From Galeopsis tetrahit (Eukaryota; Streptophyta; Magnoliopsida; Lamiales; Lamiaceae): a DNA stretch of 64,000 bases. The notes under the pieces are model-generated. The model was given only the letters and a program-made list of their open reading frames with translations, had not been told where the DNA came from and did no database searches. Below, one piece after another: positions 32,017-41,887 of this stretch. The stretch covers positions 82,019,727 through 82,083,726 of the forward strand of contig OY776119.1 of the NCBI GenBank assembly GCA_963675135.1. Direction: 5' to 3'. Each line of letters starts with the position of its first letter. Position 1 is the first letter of the stretch. The position numbers were made by a program, and so were the translations under genes.

Positions 32017-34575
32017 ATGGATGACACTAATGTGAACAAACTTCCTAAGTTCAAGATTGCAGATTATGACTACTGGAAGCTTAGGATGGAGGCCATCTTT
32101 AGCTCAACACATGATCTGATGGTGTCTGTGGTGACTGAAGGACCAATTGTCACCATGGTGGAAAACACTTCTGTTCTGGATCCTACTAAACCAGTTGGAG
32201 CACTGGTCCCTAAACCAAGGTCAGAACTGACTTCTGAAGAAATGAGACAAAACAATTTGGATAGTCTTGCTAAGAATTATATTTTACACACCTTGCCAAA
32301 TGAGTATCTTGGTAAAGTGTTAAAATGTAAGACTGCAAAGCAAATGTGGGACAAATTGGCTATTCTTTGTGAAGGTACTACACTGATCAAAGAAAGCAAA
32401 TTATCCACATCTGTCCAAAGGTTTGAAACATTTAAGATGAAGCCAGGTGAATCAATTGATGAATTGGATACTCGATTTACCAAAATCATGAATGATCTTG
32501 ATGTGTTAGGAAAGACTTATACTAAAAGAGAAGTTAACTTGAGAATCTTGAAAGCTTTGGATGAAAGGTGGAAAATGGTCAAGATGATCATTAAAACCAC
32601 ACAAGACATTGATTCTTGGCCAGCAGAAACTATGTTCTAAACCCTTAAGGCACATGAGTTTGAGTTAGATGAAGAAGATCCTATTACTGTGATTCATAAA
32701 GATAAGGATGCCTCTAAGGACATAGCTTTTAAAGCCTCTACCTCTAAGGGGTCTAGATCATCTAAGTCTAAGGCCTCAAGCATAAAAGATGAACTAGATA
32801 GTTCTGATCTTAGTCTGAAAGATCAGATGAGCCTTATGATCAAAAGATTTGATAGACTAAATAAGAGGTATGGTAGATACAAGAGATTCTATAAGGAAAC
32901 CAAGGGTTCTAGTAACAGGGACTCTTCTGTGAACAGAAGGGATCAAAACTCTTCTGAAAGAAGGGATGAGATCTCTAATGAGAACAGGAGAGATAGGAAC
33001 TCATCTGATAAGAGGGATAGAAAGTATTCTGATAAGAAAGACAGGAACTCAATTGACAAGCATGACAGGAACCGAAATCATTCACCTCCTAAGAGAACTT
33101 CTAACAATCCTGTTTGCTATAATTGTGATAAGCCAGGTCATTATGCTTATGAATGTCCTGATCTGAGTTCTGAAGATCGAGAAGAAAGGAAAGTCAAAAG
33201 AGATCGAAAATATGCTAAGGGTAAGAAGGCAATGATGGCATACAATGATTCTGATTCGGAATCAGAAGAGTTGCCATCGTCTTCATCTGAATACCCCTCT
33301 ACCAATGAGAATGAAGCCTTCATAGCAAATGATGGACTGGTAATGATGGCCAAAATAAATGATGAGGTATCATCTGCTAACTCTTTTCAATCTTGTAAAA
33401 ATTCTGACACTGATGAAAGTGATGTTGCTGATAGCAGTGTAGGAAGTAGTCTTCATCATTCCCAAGGAGTGACTGAAGAAGACCTTCTACAAGCTAACAA
33501 AGCATTCATTGAAATTAGTGATGAGAATATATCTTTAAAGCAAGAAATCATTAATCTGAAAGAAACTCAGTTGAAAGTGGATCCTAATATAGTTGTCATA
33601 AATGCAAGGCTATCAGAAGAGTTGTCCCAACTCCATGAAAAGTATGCATCCATTGACAAACTATATCAGGGTATGCTTAAAACTCAAGCCAAAGAGACTA
33701 ATGAATTCAATGATTTAAAGATTAAATGTGAAAAACTTGAAGAGCGCAATAGATTCTTAGAATCTGAAGTAGTGAGCCTAGATCGAAAGCTATCTGGGAT
33801 GATTAACTATACTAAGATTAATCAAACTATCTCAGACAGATACAGAGCTCCAAATGATAAAAGTGGGATAGGTACTGATCTGCCTAGTTCCTCTACTTCA
33901 GAATTTAAGAACACTAATGAAGCTAGTTCAAGTTCTTTACAACTAGATAAAGGAAAAGAACCTATGACTTATGATGATGATCCAAAACTCAAAGTACAGT
34001 CTAAATAAATCCCTTCTACTACCAAGAATGGTAAAATGAAGAATGTATTAAGACCAGTACAGTCAAGACCATACCAGAAGAGTTATACTCCTCTGACCAG
34101 ATCAGATCAGTCCTGGTATCAGAAGAGACAAACTCAGAACAGTAGGTCAAGACAAGCACAGGCAAGTTGGGAACAGCCTAGACCTCCTTTTATAAGGCAG
34201 TCTCAGCTGTATTCAACTAAACCTAGGAGATTTGTGCCTCATTATCATAACAAACCTGTTCTTTATCCTCCACATTTATCTTATGATATCATTGGTGAGG
34301 AAAGACCAAAACGCATCTATAAGCCGTATGGTCCACATGCTTTCAGACCATATTCAAACTATTACAGACATACTGATCTTACTGAAAAAGGGATAGAACC
34401 AAGGAAAGGCTATCTCAGAAAAATAGATCCTAAGTCCGCTGATAATTCTGAAATGGTTAATAAAGTATTGTTTTGTGATAAATATGGAAGAAAACTGGAG
34501 AGGTCTCATTTATTCAAAACTTCAATGTTTATTTGGGTGCCTCTTACTGCTACTAACACTCAAGGACCCCAATAA
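32017..34575 (+). pseudogene. Copia gag with two in-frame stop codons
   Basis: One continuous frame of 852 codons broken only by TAA at 32638-32640 and TAA at 34006-34008, so it is one gag gene, not three ORFs. Residues 1-200 resemble the Copia gag/UBN2 region (LPKFKIADYDYWKLRME, ...KQMWDKL, ...ILKALDERWKMV). A basic Ser/Asp/Arg-rich repeat (RRD.NSS) leads to a zinc knuckle C-X2-C-X4-H-X4-C (CYNCDKPGHYAYECP) at codon 367 onward. An acidic, coiled-coil-like region and an Arg/Tyr-rich tail follow. The long tail after the knuckle is typical of the SIRE lineage. The protein would be cytoplasmic and particle-forming; this copy should make only the N-terminal 207 residues. Confidence 0.9.
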
Positions 34576-35880
34576 ATAGTGGGTACCTAAATTACATGTG
34601 TATAGAGATATGTACTAACATTTCAGGTACTGATCTTATACCAAGAGGAAAATGAAGCAGAAACTAAGAGCAGTACGTCAAAACTCAAAATTCAGAAGAG
34701 ACAACCCTATGTCAGATCACTACATTTAAAACAGGTAACAAGGTTACTAAGGTGACCTTAATCCCGATGAGGAACCTGGTAAAGCTGAGGGACACTGAGA
34801 ACATACATTAAGGGGGAATCTGTGATTTCTTAAAGATCCTTTTGTTGACTCGGAACACTAAGTCACTTTAGCATAAACCATGATGTGATCATTAAATTAA
34901 ACATATTGTTACTACTCTGTACTGTTTTACACTTATATCTCATGAACTAACACTTCTATCAAGGTGAAACAGGCACAGAAGAGGAATTCTCCACTGAAGG
35001 GGGAACTGATCTGATTACAGATTTGAAAAATCTACTAATCTGATCTGATTACAGGCTATATCAGTCTACAAATATATTCTGATTAATACATTGACTTGTC
35101 TACAGAACTGTACTGATTACAAAGCTTCTTTGTCTACAGTACTGATCTGATTACAATTTAGTTATTCTACAGAACTAATCTGATTACTGACTAATCTGTC
35201 TACAGAAAGATTTGATTACTACTAATCTGTTTACAGAATTCTACTAATCTGACACAGTACTGATCTGAGGATTACTGTGCTGATATAAAAAAAAAAGTGA
35301 AATTAGGAAAATTGGGTACTGATCTGAACACTACTGTGCTGACCCATCTACTGATCTGAAAACTACTGTGCTGATTCATCTACTGATCTGATGTCTAAAA
35401 AGGTTTACTCAGCTGATCACAGTACTCAGCTGATCCAGATAAGTGAAATTTTCTTTATATACAAGTAAGAAAATGAAGTGAAATAGTTTTGGAAAGTACT
35501 GTGCTGATATGCATCAGAACAATATTTTGTCTTAGAATATTCTAAGTCAAAAACTGCTCAATTTTAGATTACTAATAGAGAAGATTAGTATACTCCTCTA
35601 TTTTTAACCTAATTACTGTGGTGTATTTATCAAACACAAATTGGCTCCAAAATTAAGAATGGTACTAGAATATGAACAGTTCTTGTTAAACACATATTTC
35701 GAGACTTAATCTCGACCATTCTTTGTGATAATCAAATTCAATCCTAGCTCTAGATTGGTTTTGAATTTGACAAACACGATCACTCTTCATCTTCTTCTTT
35801 CTTACGAGTTCATTTCTGGAAAGCTCATAACTCAAGATTACTGCAAAATCTCAATAATCTATCTCCTACAAAAACCTACA
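34576..35880 (+). other. Pol-deletion scar and leader of the accessory ORF
   Basis: 'gggtacctaaatt' after gag is the gag-pol joint. By about 34733 the text ('ggtaacaagg...tcccgatgaggaac..gctgaggga') matches the sequence just after pol in element 2 (50675-50720), so all of pol was removed between. A purine tract 'attaagggggaatc' is at 34807-34820. The rest repeats 'tactgatctgat/ctacagaact' and is non-coding up to the accessory ORF. Confidence 0.75.
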
Positions 35881-38800
35881 ATGGCAACTATCAATATTAT
35901 CAGTGAATCTAACGAAGTTGCAGGAACTTTTGATTCGGATTTCTGGGTTCGTGAAAAGGGCATTTTTGTAGAAAATGCTGTATATTTCAATGGCCGACAC
36001 AATGCTGAAAATCAAGCAATTCTGACGATGTGCGAAGAGTGCGGGCTGAGGAAGTTTCTTGAATCTTCTCCGATGAATGTATTCGAACCAGAGACGATGG
36101 AATTTTATTTACAGCTTAAAGGTGATAGCAATGGTGTTCACTCCATGCTGTCAGGGCACAAGGTAGCAATTACAAGGGAAATCCTGGAAGTTATGTTGGA
36201 TTTACCTCAAGGCCCTGTAAATATTTTGACCTACAAAGCAGGGGAAGAGAAACAATGTGTAGGCAGATGGACTGGTGAAGAACCTGAGTCTCTAAGCCAT
36301 CTTAAGAAAGATGTTCTTCCTACTGGTCTGCAGTTTCTAATGGACATAGCCGGAAAATGTTTGTTAGGGCAACATCACAGTCAGGATGCTCTATCAAGTT
36401 CAAAAATCCGAATTATGGCAGCAATCATTGACAGAGTTCAAGGTGATTGGCAAGGATTTTTCTTAGAAAGACTATTAAGTGAGAAAGAAAAAGTCTTGTT
36501 CGATGAGGATACATTGGAATTTTCGATTAAATCGAAATTAGGGTTCGGAAACAAGTTGAGTATCTTGTTGCCACAGTTGGTTGTCAAGAAGGCATACTGG
36601 AGTAATCCCAAGAAATTCCATCATGGAAAATACTTGATGAAAAAGGAGTCTGTTCGATTTGAACAAGAAAATCCTTTGGAGCAACCTCAAGAACCTGAAG
36701 CACAAGAGTCTGGAGCTTCAATGTACAGATCTGATGATAATCAACCAGAGATTAGATCGAAAGCGAGGCATGATCCGAGCAGTATTAGACCAAGGAGAGG
36801 GAGGTCTGCTACAGCTGCCTCAGAGCCAACAGTCAGGTTTGTTGAGACTGTAGTGCAAGCAAGCTCTGAAGAGCAAGAGGTTAGTAATTCAAGTCCTGTT
36901 GCTTTACATAAGAGAACCAAGAGGAGAAGTGCTAGGAGGAAACTTGTTGATGTCTCTCCTACCCCTTCAAATTCTGACCCAAGCCCAGCTGATCCTATTA
37001 AACCTCAACATTCATGTTCTGGACAATCAGCTCACTACTTTTCAATGTCTCAGAACACTCCCCATTCATCCCCTCAGAACACCCCTTTTAATCCTACTCC
37101 TATTTCAAGTCCTCAACACCAACCTTCACCACATCATTCCCCAATACAGGTTCATGATCACTCTAATGAACATGAATTTGAGCCTTCTACTGTACCAATT
37201 GACATTTCATCATCCCCTGAACCTGAATATATAGCCTATAAACCTGTTGGTTTAATGGATTATCCTATCTGTGATAAGGAAGATAGAATCAGGATAGATT
37301 TAAGATTGGCTTTGTTGAAGCAGTTTCCTGGATTGGATGAAAGCTCAGTTGAGTTTGAGAAACTCCTTAGGATTGGCACATGGGTATATCTTAAGAGGAG
37401 TACTCTTAAAGAAAATTTAGCTGTTATGGAAGGTATGGGTGGTGCTTCAATCTTTGATGATTGGGAAGCAGAGCAGATGCATGCAGCTGGTGTTAACTCA
37501 TTTCTTGAGCTAGTAACCCCAGAGTCAGTAGTACAACTTGTTGAAAGATTGACAGGATTTAAATATTCTGTGGAGAATGTTGCTACTACTGCTGCAGATG
37601 AAAATGATGATGTTATTATGGTAAGTGAAGAGAAGGTTGTTGATGAAGCTGAGAATGCTGTTGAAGAGGATTTCATGGAAGTTGATGAAGCTGTTGACAA
37701 CACAACAGAGGTGTTTGAGAACACTATTGTGATTGAAGATACAGAAGTTGTTGGAAATCAAGTTTTGGATGCTGAAGAGATGGAAAGCATTCCATTTCAG
37801 TCTGCTAATCCTATCATTCCTGAAGATGTGCAGGAACAGATCAGAACAGTTCCTATTGAGAAGGAATCTGAAAACTCAAGCTTTGAAATGTTGAAAAAGC
37901 AGAATGCAGAGCTTCAAGCAAAGTTGGAAGATGCTGTGAAAATGTTCCAAGAAGCTACTGAGAGAATGAATAAGATGAATTCTGAAAATTCTTATGAAAA
38001 AGTTATGGAGCATACGATGTCTAAAATTTATGATCTTCATAGATTGCAAGAGAAGAACATATCTCAGGTGTTGCATAAGAAGTTGGAGCAACACATATCT
38101 TCCTTGAAAGAGTGGCATGATGAAGCAAAAAAGGGGGAAGATAAGACAAGAAAAGTGATGGAACAAACTCAGTCACAACAAGCTCAACTAGTTGTGAGTC
38201 AAGATGAGTTGAAAGAAGAAATTGCAAATCTGAATGAGAAAATCAAACTCAGGAAGCAACAGAAACAACAAGCTGAAGAAATTGTTGAAAAGAAGAAAAC
38301 TGATGTTGCTGGAAGTTCTAGTCAGAAGAAGAGGAAATTAATTTTGTCTGATGAAGAAGAACAAGAAGAAGAAACTGGTAGAGTTACCAGATCCAGAAGC
38401 AAGTTGAAAATTGGTGTTTCAAGTGAAGAACAAGAAAAACTTGAAGTGTTGAAGAAAAAGAAAGCTGAAGAAGCAGAATTGAAAAAGAAGAAAGAAAAGA
38501 ATGTTAAGTTTTTGAAAACAAGGTTTGATAATAGAGTTGCAGCTTTGAGAAGGAAATTGAATGCTCAGAGAAAAGCTGAAGGAAAAGAGTTTGACAAAAA
38601 TTTTCAAGATGAGAATTTTGTGGATTTTATTGTTCTAACTGAAAATATGGAATATTGGAAAAATCTGAAGAAGAAGTGGCAGATTGCAAACTTCATTGTG
38701 AGGAAGTTTGGTGATCATTCAAGCAAAGAAGCTGAATTTGCTGATTTTGAAGAGTTCATGCTGAACTTAGATAAATATTTTTGGGAAGATATAGCACAAG

Positions 38801-38994
38801 TTGTTGCTCGTGCTGGAACAAAGATTTTATGTCCTGAAGAACCAAATTGGGAACCTCCAAGACTAGAGAATGGAGAACCAGATTACAAGGAGATTGGTAA
38901 CATAATTGCTGAGATTATCAAAGAAGAAGGAATAACTGATCATCAACATATGATGGATATCAAAGCAGGGTTTTATGTTGCATTCAGAATCTGA
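35881..38994 (+). CDS. Accessory ORF of SIRE-like Copia element 1 (1037 aa)
   Basis: An uninterrupted frame in the position where some SIRE-lineage elements carry an env-like gene. The start at 35881 (MATINIISESNE) is chosen because the homologue in element 2 also begins MA.I at this point; the frame is open 52 codons further upstream. Three blocks are conserved with element 2: block A, residues 20-300 (GIFVENAVYFNGRHNAENQ..., SGHKVAITREILEVML, GDWQGFFLERL, NKLSILLPQ); block B, about 455-560 (DYPICDKE, VEFEKLLRIGTWV, VMEGMGG, DDWEAEQ); block C, about 905-1037 (KKKWQIANFIVRKFG, PEEPNWEPP, VAFRI at the end). Between them lie a Pro/Ser-rich linker, an acidic stretch and long Lys/Glu-rich coiled coils with basic KKRK clusters. 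No signal peptide or membrane segment is visible, so it does not look like an envelope protein. Block A faintly recalls domains annotated as 'putative plant transposon protein'. Function unknown. Confidence 0.85.
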   Translation: MATINIISESNEVAGTFDSDFWVREKGIFVENAVYFNGRHNAENQAILTMCEECGLRKFLESSPMNVFEPETMEFYLQLKGDSNGVHSMLSGHKVAITREILEVMLDLPQGPVNILTYKAGEEKQCVGRWTGEEPESLSHLKKDVLPTGLQFLMDIAGKCLLGQHHSQDALSSSKIRIMAAIIDRVQGDWQGFFLERLLSEKEKVLFDEDTLEFSIKSKLGFGNKLSILLPQLVVKKAYWSNPKKFHHGKYLMKKESVRFEQENPLEQPQEPEAQESGASMYRSDDNQPEIRSKARHDPSSIRPRRGRSATAASEPTVRFVETVVQASSEEQEVSNSSPVALHKRTKRRSARRKLVDVSPTPSNSDPSPADPIKPQHSCSGQSAHYFSMSQNTPHSSPQNTPFNPTPISSPQHQPSPHHSPIQVHDHSNEHEFEPSTVPIDISSSPEPEYIAYKPVGLMDYPICDKEDRIRIDLRLALLKQFPGLDESSVEFEKLLRIGTWVYLKRSTLKENLAVMEGMGGASIFDDWEAEQMHAAGVNSFLELVTPESVVQLVERLTGFKYSVENVATTAADENDDVIMVSEEKVVDEAENAVEEDFMEVDEAVDNTTEVFENTIVIEDTEVVGNQVLDAEEMESIPFQSANPIIPEDVQEQIRTVPIEKESENSSFEMLKKQNAELQAKLEDAVKMFQEATERMNKMNSENSYEKVMEHTMSKIYDLHRLQEKNISQVLHKKLEQHISSLKEWHDEAKKGEDKTRKVMEQTQSQQAQLVVSQDELKEEIANLNEKIKLRKQQKQQAEEIVEKKKTDVAGSSSQKKRKLILSDEEEQEEETGRVTRSRSKLKIGVSSEEQEKLEVLKKKKAEEAELKKKKEKNVKFLKTRFDNRVAALRRKLNAQRKAEGKEFDKNFQDENFVDFIVLTENMEYWKNLKKKWQIANFIVRKFGDHSSKEAEFADFEEFMLNLDKYFWEDIAQVVARAGTKILCPEEPNWEPPRLENGEPDYKEIGNIIAEIIKEEGITDHQHMMDIKAGFYVAFRI

Positions 38995-39219
38995 AGATAC
39001 AGAAAGAAGATGAAGGACACGCTCACAAGATAACATTTCTAAACCTTAATGTTTATATTTTCTGTTTATCTCATATTTTGTTAGTATGTGTAATATGTGC
39101 ATTATCTGATCTAAATATGATTATGAATATGAATCTGGAATTTTGAAATGATGAACTGTTATGATTGACTACATACTTAACTACTGATTTATTAACATTT
39201 AAGTAGTTTTGGCTTCATC

Positions 39220-39233
39220 AAAAAGGGGGAAAT
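39220..39233 (+). other. Polypurine tract of Copia element 1
   Basis: 'aaaaagggggaaat' lies directly against the 3' LTR. The identical phrase 'tcatcaaaaagggggaaat' precedes the 3' LTR of element 2 at 57208-57220, showing both belong to one family. Confidence 0.92.
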
Positions 39234-40773
39234 TGTTGGGATATGGATCCTATAAACAATGTTCTAATTGATGATTGTATGTTTTGATGGCGAAAAGCAA
39301 CTTAAAGTTAGTAATATATGTGGTTCTAAGTCATCTTAACTAAGTCATCTGAAAACAAGATTACTGATCTTAACTGAGTCATCTGAAATAAGTTTACTGA
39401 TCTTATTAAGTAATATTGAAAATAATATTACTGATCTTAATGGAATCTGAGAATAAGAATATTGATTTTAATGAGATATTTGAAATCTAAGTTACTGATC
39501 TTATCTGAGTTTACTGATCTTATATGAGTTACTGATCTTATTGTGTTTACTGATCTGATATATGAACTGTTAGAAACTAAGCTGATGTTTTGTATTGTAT
39601 AGACAACTTATAGTATAGGACTTTGAAATACTCATCTGTATATAGTTCAGTTGATGTATAGATAGGTTTTATATTTGTAAAGTTGTATTCTATTGTATTC
39701 AGCATTGTAAAGTTTAGAACAGTAAATTTAGAACACTAGATTAGAAGAAGATCGGAAGACTAATGAAGACTAAGAAGACTACTTCCGAATAAGAAGACTT
39801 CAAAGAAGAGTTGAAGAGAAGCTTAGAAGAATTCTTGAGAAGTACAGAACAATTTTAAGTTACTGTGCTGATTGACTAAGAACAGTAAAAATCAGAACAG
39901 TAAGTTACTGTGCTGATTTGGTAAATGTGAAAGAATAAGTTTGGAAAGCTTATTTAAAGAGTAACTGAAGATATATTTGAAGATATGCTGACTTGGAATA
40001 AGAAGGAAGTTACAAAGTCGGTTACAAGAAGAAGTTACAAAAACAGTTTTAGAGTTAGTTGAGAGTTAGTTCACAAACTGCTAAGTGTCATACTAAAGTC
40101 TATAAATACTGTATGATCTCCTACTTGAAGAGACTACTAAGACTACTGAAAGACTGCTACTACTAAACAATTACTGATCTTAGAGAAATCAAGAGCAAGT
40201 CTACAATCAAGAACTCACAGAGTTAAGGAAATCGAACTAAGGAGAAGCCACTGAATTGAAGAGAAGAAATCAAAGGCTACTCAAAGAGAAGTTTTACTTT
40301 TCAGTTTTAAGTTTGTGTTTTGTAAACAAGTGTGCTAGTTACTTGTAAAAATTACTAGTAGATCGAAGATATACCTGGAGGTATAATCGATAAGATCACA
40401 GTCTTAATCTTGGGACTTTAAGCCACAAGAAACTCAAGGAAGAGTAATAAAACATCACAACTGAGATTGTGAGAGTGGATGTAGACTTATTGGTCGAACC
40501 ACTATAAAATCTTGTGTTCTTTATGTTCTGTTTGATATTTGTTTGATATTTGTTTAAACAAGAACAGTAGAATTGTCTAAGTAAAGATCTGATTAAAAGT
40601 TGAGTATAAAACTAAAACTGGAAGTACTGATCTGACTCAGTAAGAACAATACTATTCAGAACACTATTCCGCATTATAAACTCTGATATTTTGAAAGATT
40701 TTTGAAAGTCTATTCACCCCTCCCCTCTAGACTTTCTTAGCTTACTCAATCTTAACTCAACTTGGGACCAACA
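39234..40773 (+). repeat. 3' LTR of Copia element 1
   Basis: A near-identical copy of 30334-31855, differing by scattered substitutions (for example ggatccta for aatccta at the start) and one 18-bp repeat unit. It ends CCAACA before the target copy ctaag. Confidence 0.95.
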
Positions 40774-41090
40774 CTAAGCATATTGATATTGACTTTCACT
40801 TTGTTGGAGGATGTACTTATCGACTAAATTTGTTCCACAGAATCTACAACTGGCAGATATCTTTACTAAAAGCCTCTCTCGTCCACTCTTCAATTTTTTT
40901 CGTACCAAGCTTTGCATTGGACCCCATCCGCATCGCTTGAGGGGATGTTAATTAAGACCTAGAAGATTATTAATATCTTAGATTATCTTTGTATTTATTG
41001 TAATTATTTGTTTCCATACTTGCAGATATTGTACTATGTTTATATACGTGAATACAATACACAAATCCCTCAATTCGAGTGTGAACATGA
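40774..41090 (+). pseudogene. Copia RNase H tail and 3' LTR start, block 1
   Basis: Continuation of the remnant at 29306-30328 after the inserted element: a frameshifted KHIDIDFHFV... and LADIFTKSLSRPLFNFF-type RNase H end, then the purine tract 'cttgagggga' and a probable LTR start TGTTAATTAAGACC at 40946. The LTR-like part runs to 'ttcgagtgtgaaca' near 41090. The same sequence is at 61005-62525, split by a solo LTR. Confidence 0.75.
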
Positions 41091-41249
41091 GGTTTGAACA
41101 TAATCAGGCCAGTATGATATCTTATTAATTAATCAATCACCATGTTTCACCTGTTTACACTTTACACCAATGTAGTAATCAGCTACATATAACAAAATTA
41201 TTATCTTATTTCATGAAATGTATATAATATATGTCATAAATTGCTTCAA

Positions 41250-41666
41250 TTATTTCCAATCAAACAGCTTCGTAAAGCCGGCCGCGCCATCTTTAACGTA
41301 GATGCCATCACTTCTTAGTTCCCAGTTGCATTCGCGATCAGTACATCGATTCATCCATTTCGTTGTAAATGCATCAAATTGCACCTCCCTTTTACCCCAC
41401 CAAGCATGGCAAAAGAATAATGTGGTGTCAATAACATTAGTACAAAATGACCAATTATAATCCTCGTTCGATTTGAGTGTGTGAAATCCAAGATCGTCGT
41501 CTTTAGATTGGCAGTGCAAACTCAGTGTGTCACTGGGGATTTTGTTGGTCACATGAACAGTAAAACCATGACCAATTACACAATTTTTAGCCGCTAATAA
41601 TGTCATTTCTGAAAAAATGCTAGTGCAGAGAATAAGAAAAACTACATGATTTTTCATCATGGTCAT
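41250..41666 (-). CDS. S-protein homolog (SPH), copy 5
   Basis: A 138-residue secreted SPH of a second subtype. The signal peptide covers about residues 1-26 (MTMMKNHVVFLILCTSIF...LLAA). Six Cys at 29, 52, 75, 86, 108 and 113 keep the spacing of SPH2-4. Family motifs: VTNKIPSDTLSLHCQSKDDDLG-like, NWSFC, and a WW-G-KREVQFDAF block where SPH2-4 have LWGDGKEIGFDAF. The C-terminus is GFTKLFDWK instead of RFIKLF(N/D)W. The protein is identical to SPH6. The Athila LTR begins 222 bp upstream of its start codon, so its promoter context differs from that of SPH6. Confidence 0.93.
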   Translation of the reverse strand: MTMMKNHVVFLILCTSIFSEMTLLAAKNCVIGHGFTVHVTNKIPSDTLSLHCQSKDDDLGFHTLKSNEDYNWSFCTNVIDTTLFFCHAWWGKREVQFDAFTTKWMNRCTDRECNWELRSDGIYVKDGAAGFTKLFDWK

Positions 41667-41887
41667 GACTATGACTTAGTGAAATTAATCCAAATTGGAT
41701 TGAAAATAAAAAATATTTGACAATTTAAATAAGTAATTTTGTGTTGCCTTTATTTCTACCGGGATAAACCTATAATTAATGAAATTTAATTAGTATCATA
41801 TCTTACGATTTCCATAATATTTTCCCATATCTCAAAATTAATTATTTAACTCACAAAATCAAAAGGAAAAAAATATTAATTAGTGCT

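Larger units (their letters stand above)
30334..40773 (+). mobile_element. SIRE-like Ty1/Copia element 1, complete but non-autonomous (10.44 kb)
   Basis: LTRs are 30334-31855 (1522 bp) and 39234-40773 (1540 bp), both TGTTGGGATAT...GGGACCAACA. They are nearly identical; the 18-bp length difference is one extra 'ttattgtgtttactgatc'-type repeat. The target duplication is ctaag (30329-30333 and 40774-40778). Internal order: PBS, gag with two stops, a remnant of the gag-pol joint, a purine tract, the accessory ORF, PPT. Protease, integrase, RT and RNase H are all missing. Near-identical LTRs indicate recent insertion, so it was presumably moved by enzymes from another copy. Confidence 0.95.

Noticed and set aside
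32017..34575. Three separate genes at 32017, 32689 and 34036
   Set aside because: All are in the same frame and separated only by single stop codons; together they form one Copia gag.
35725..35880. Upstream start at 35725 for the accessory ORF
   Set aside because: The homologue in element 2 aligns only from the MA.I methionine at 35881; the extra 52 codons look like leader.
37260..38607. Minus-strand ORFs opposite the accessory ORF
   Set aside because: Shadows of a coding frame with strong codon bias; no motifs.
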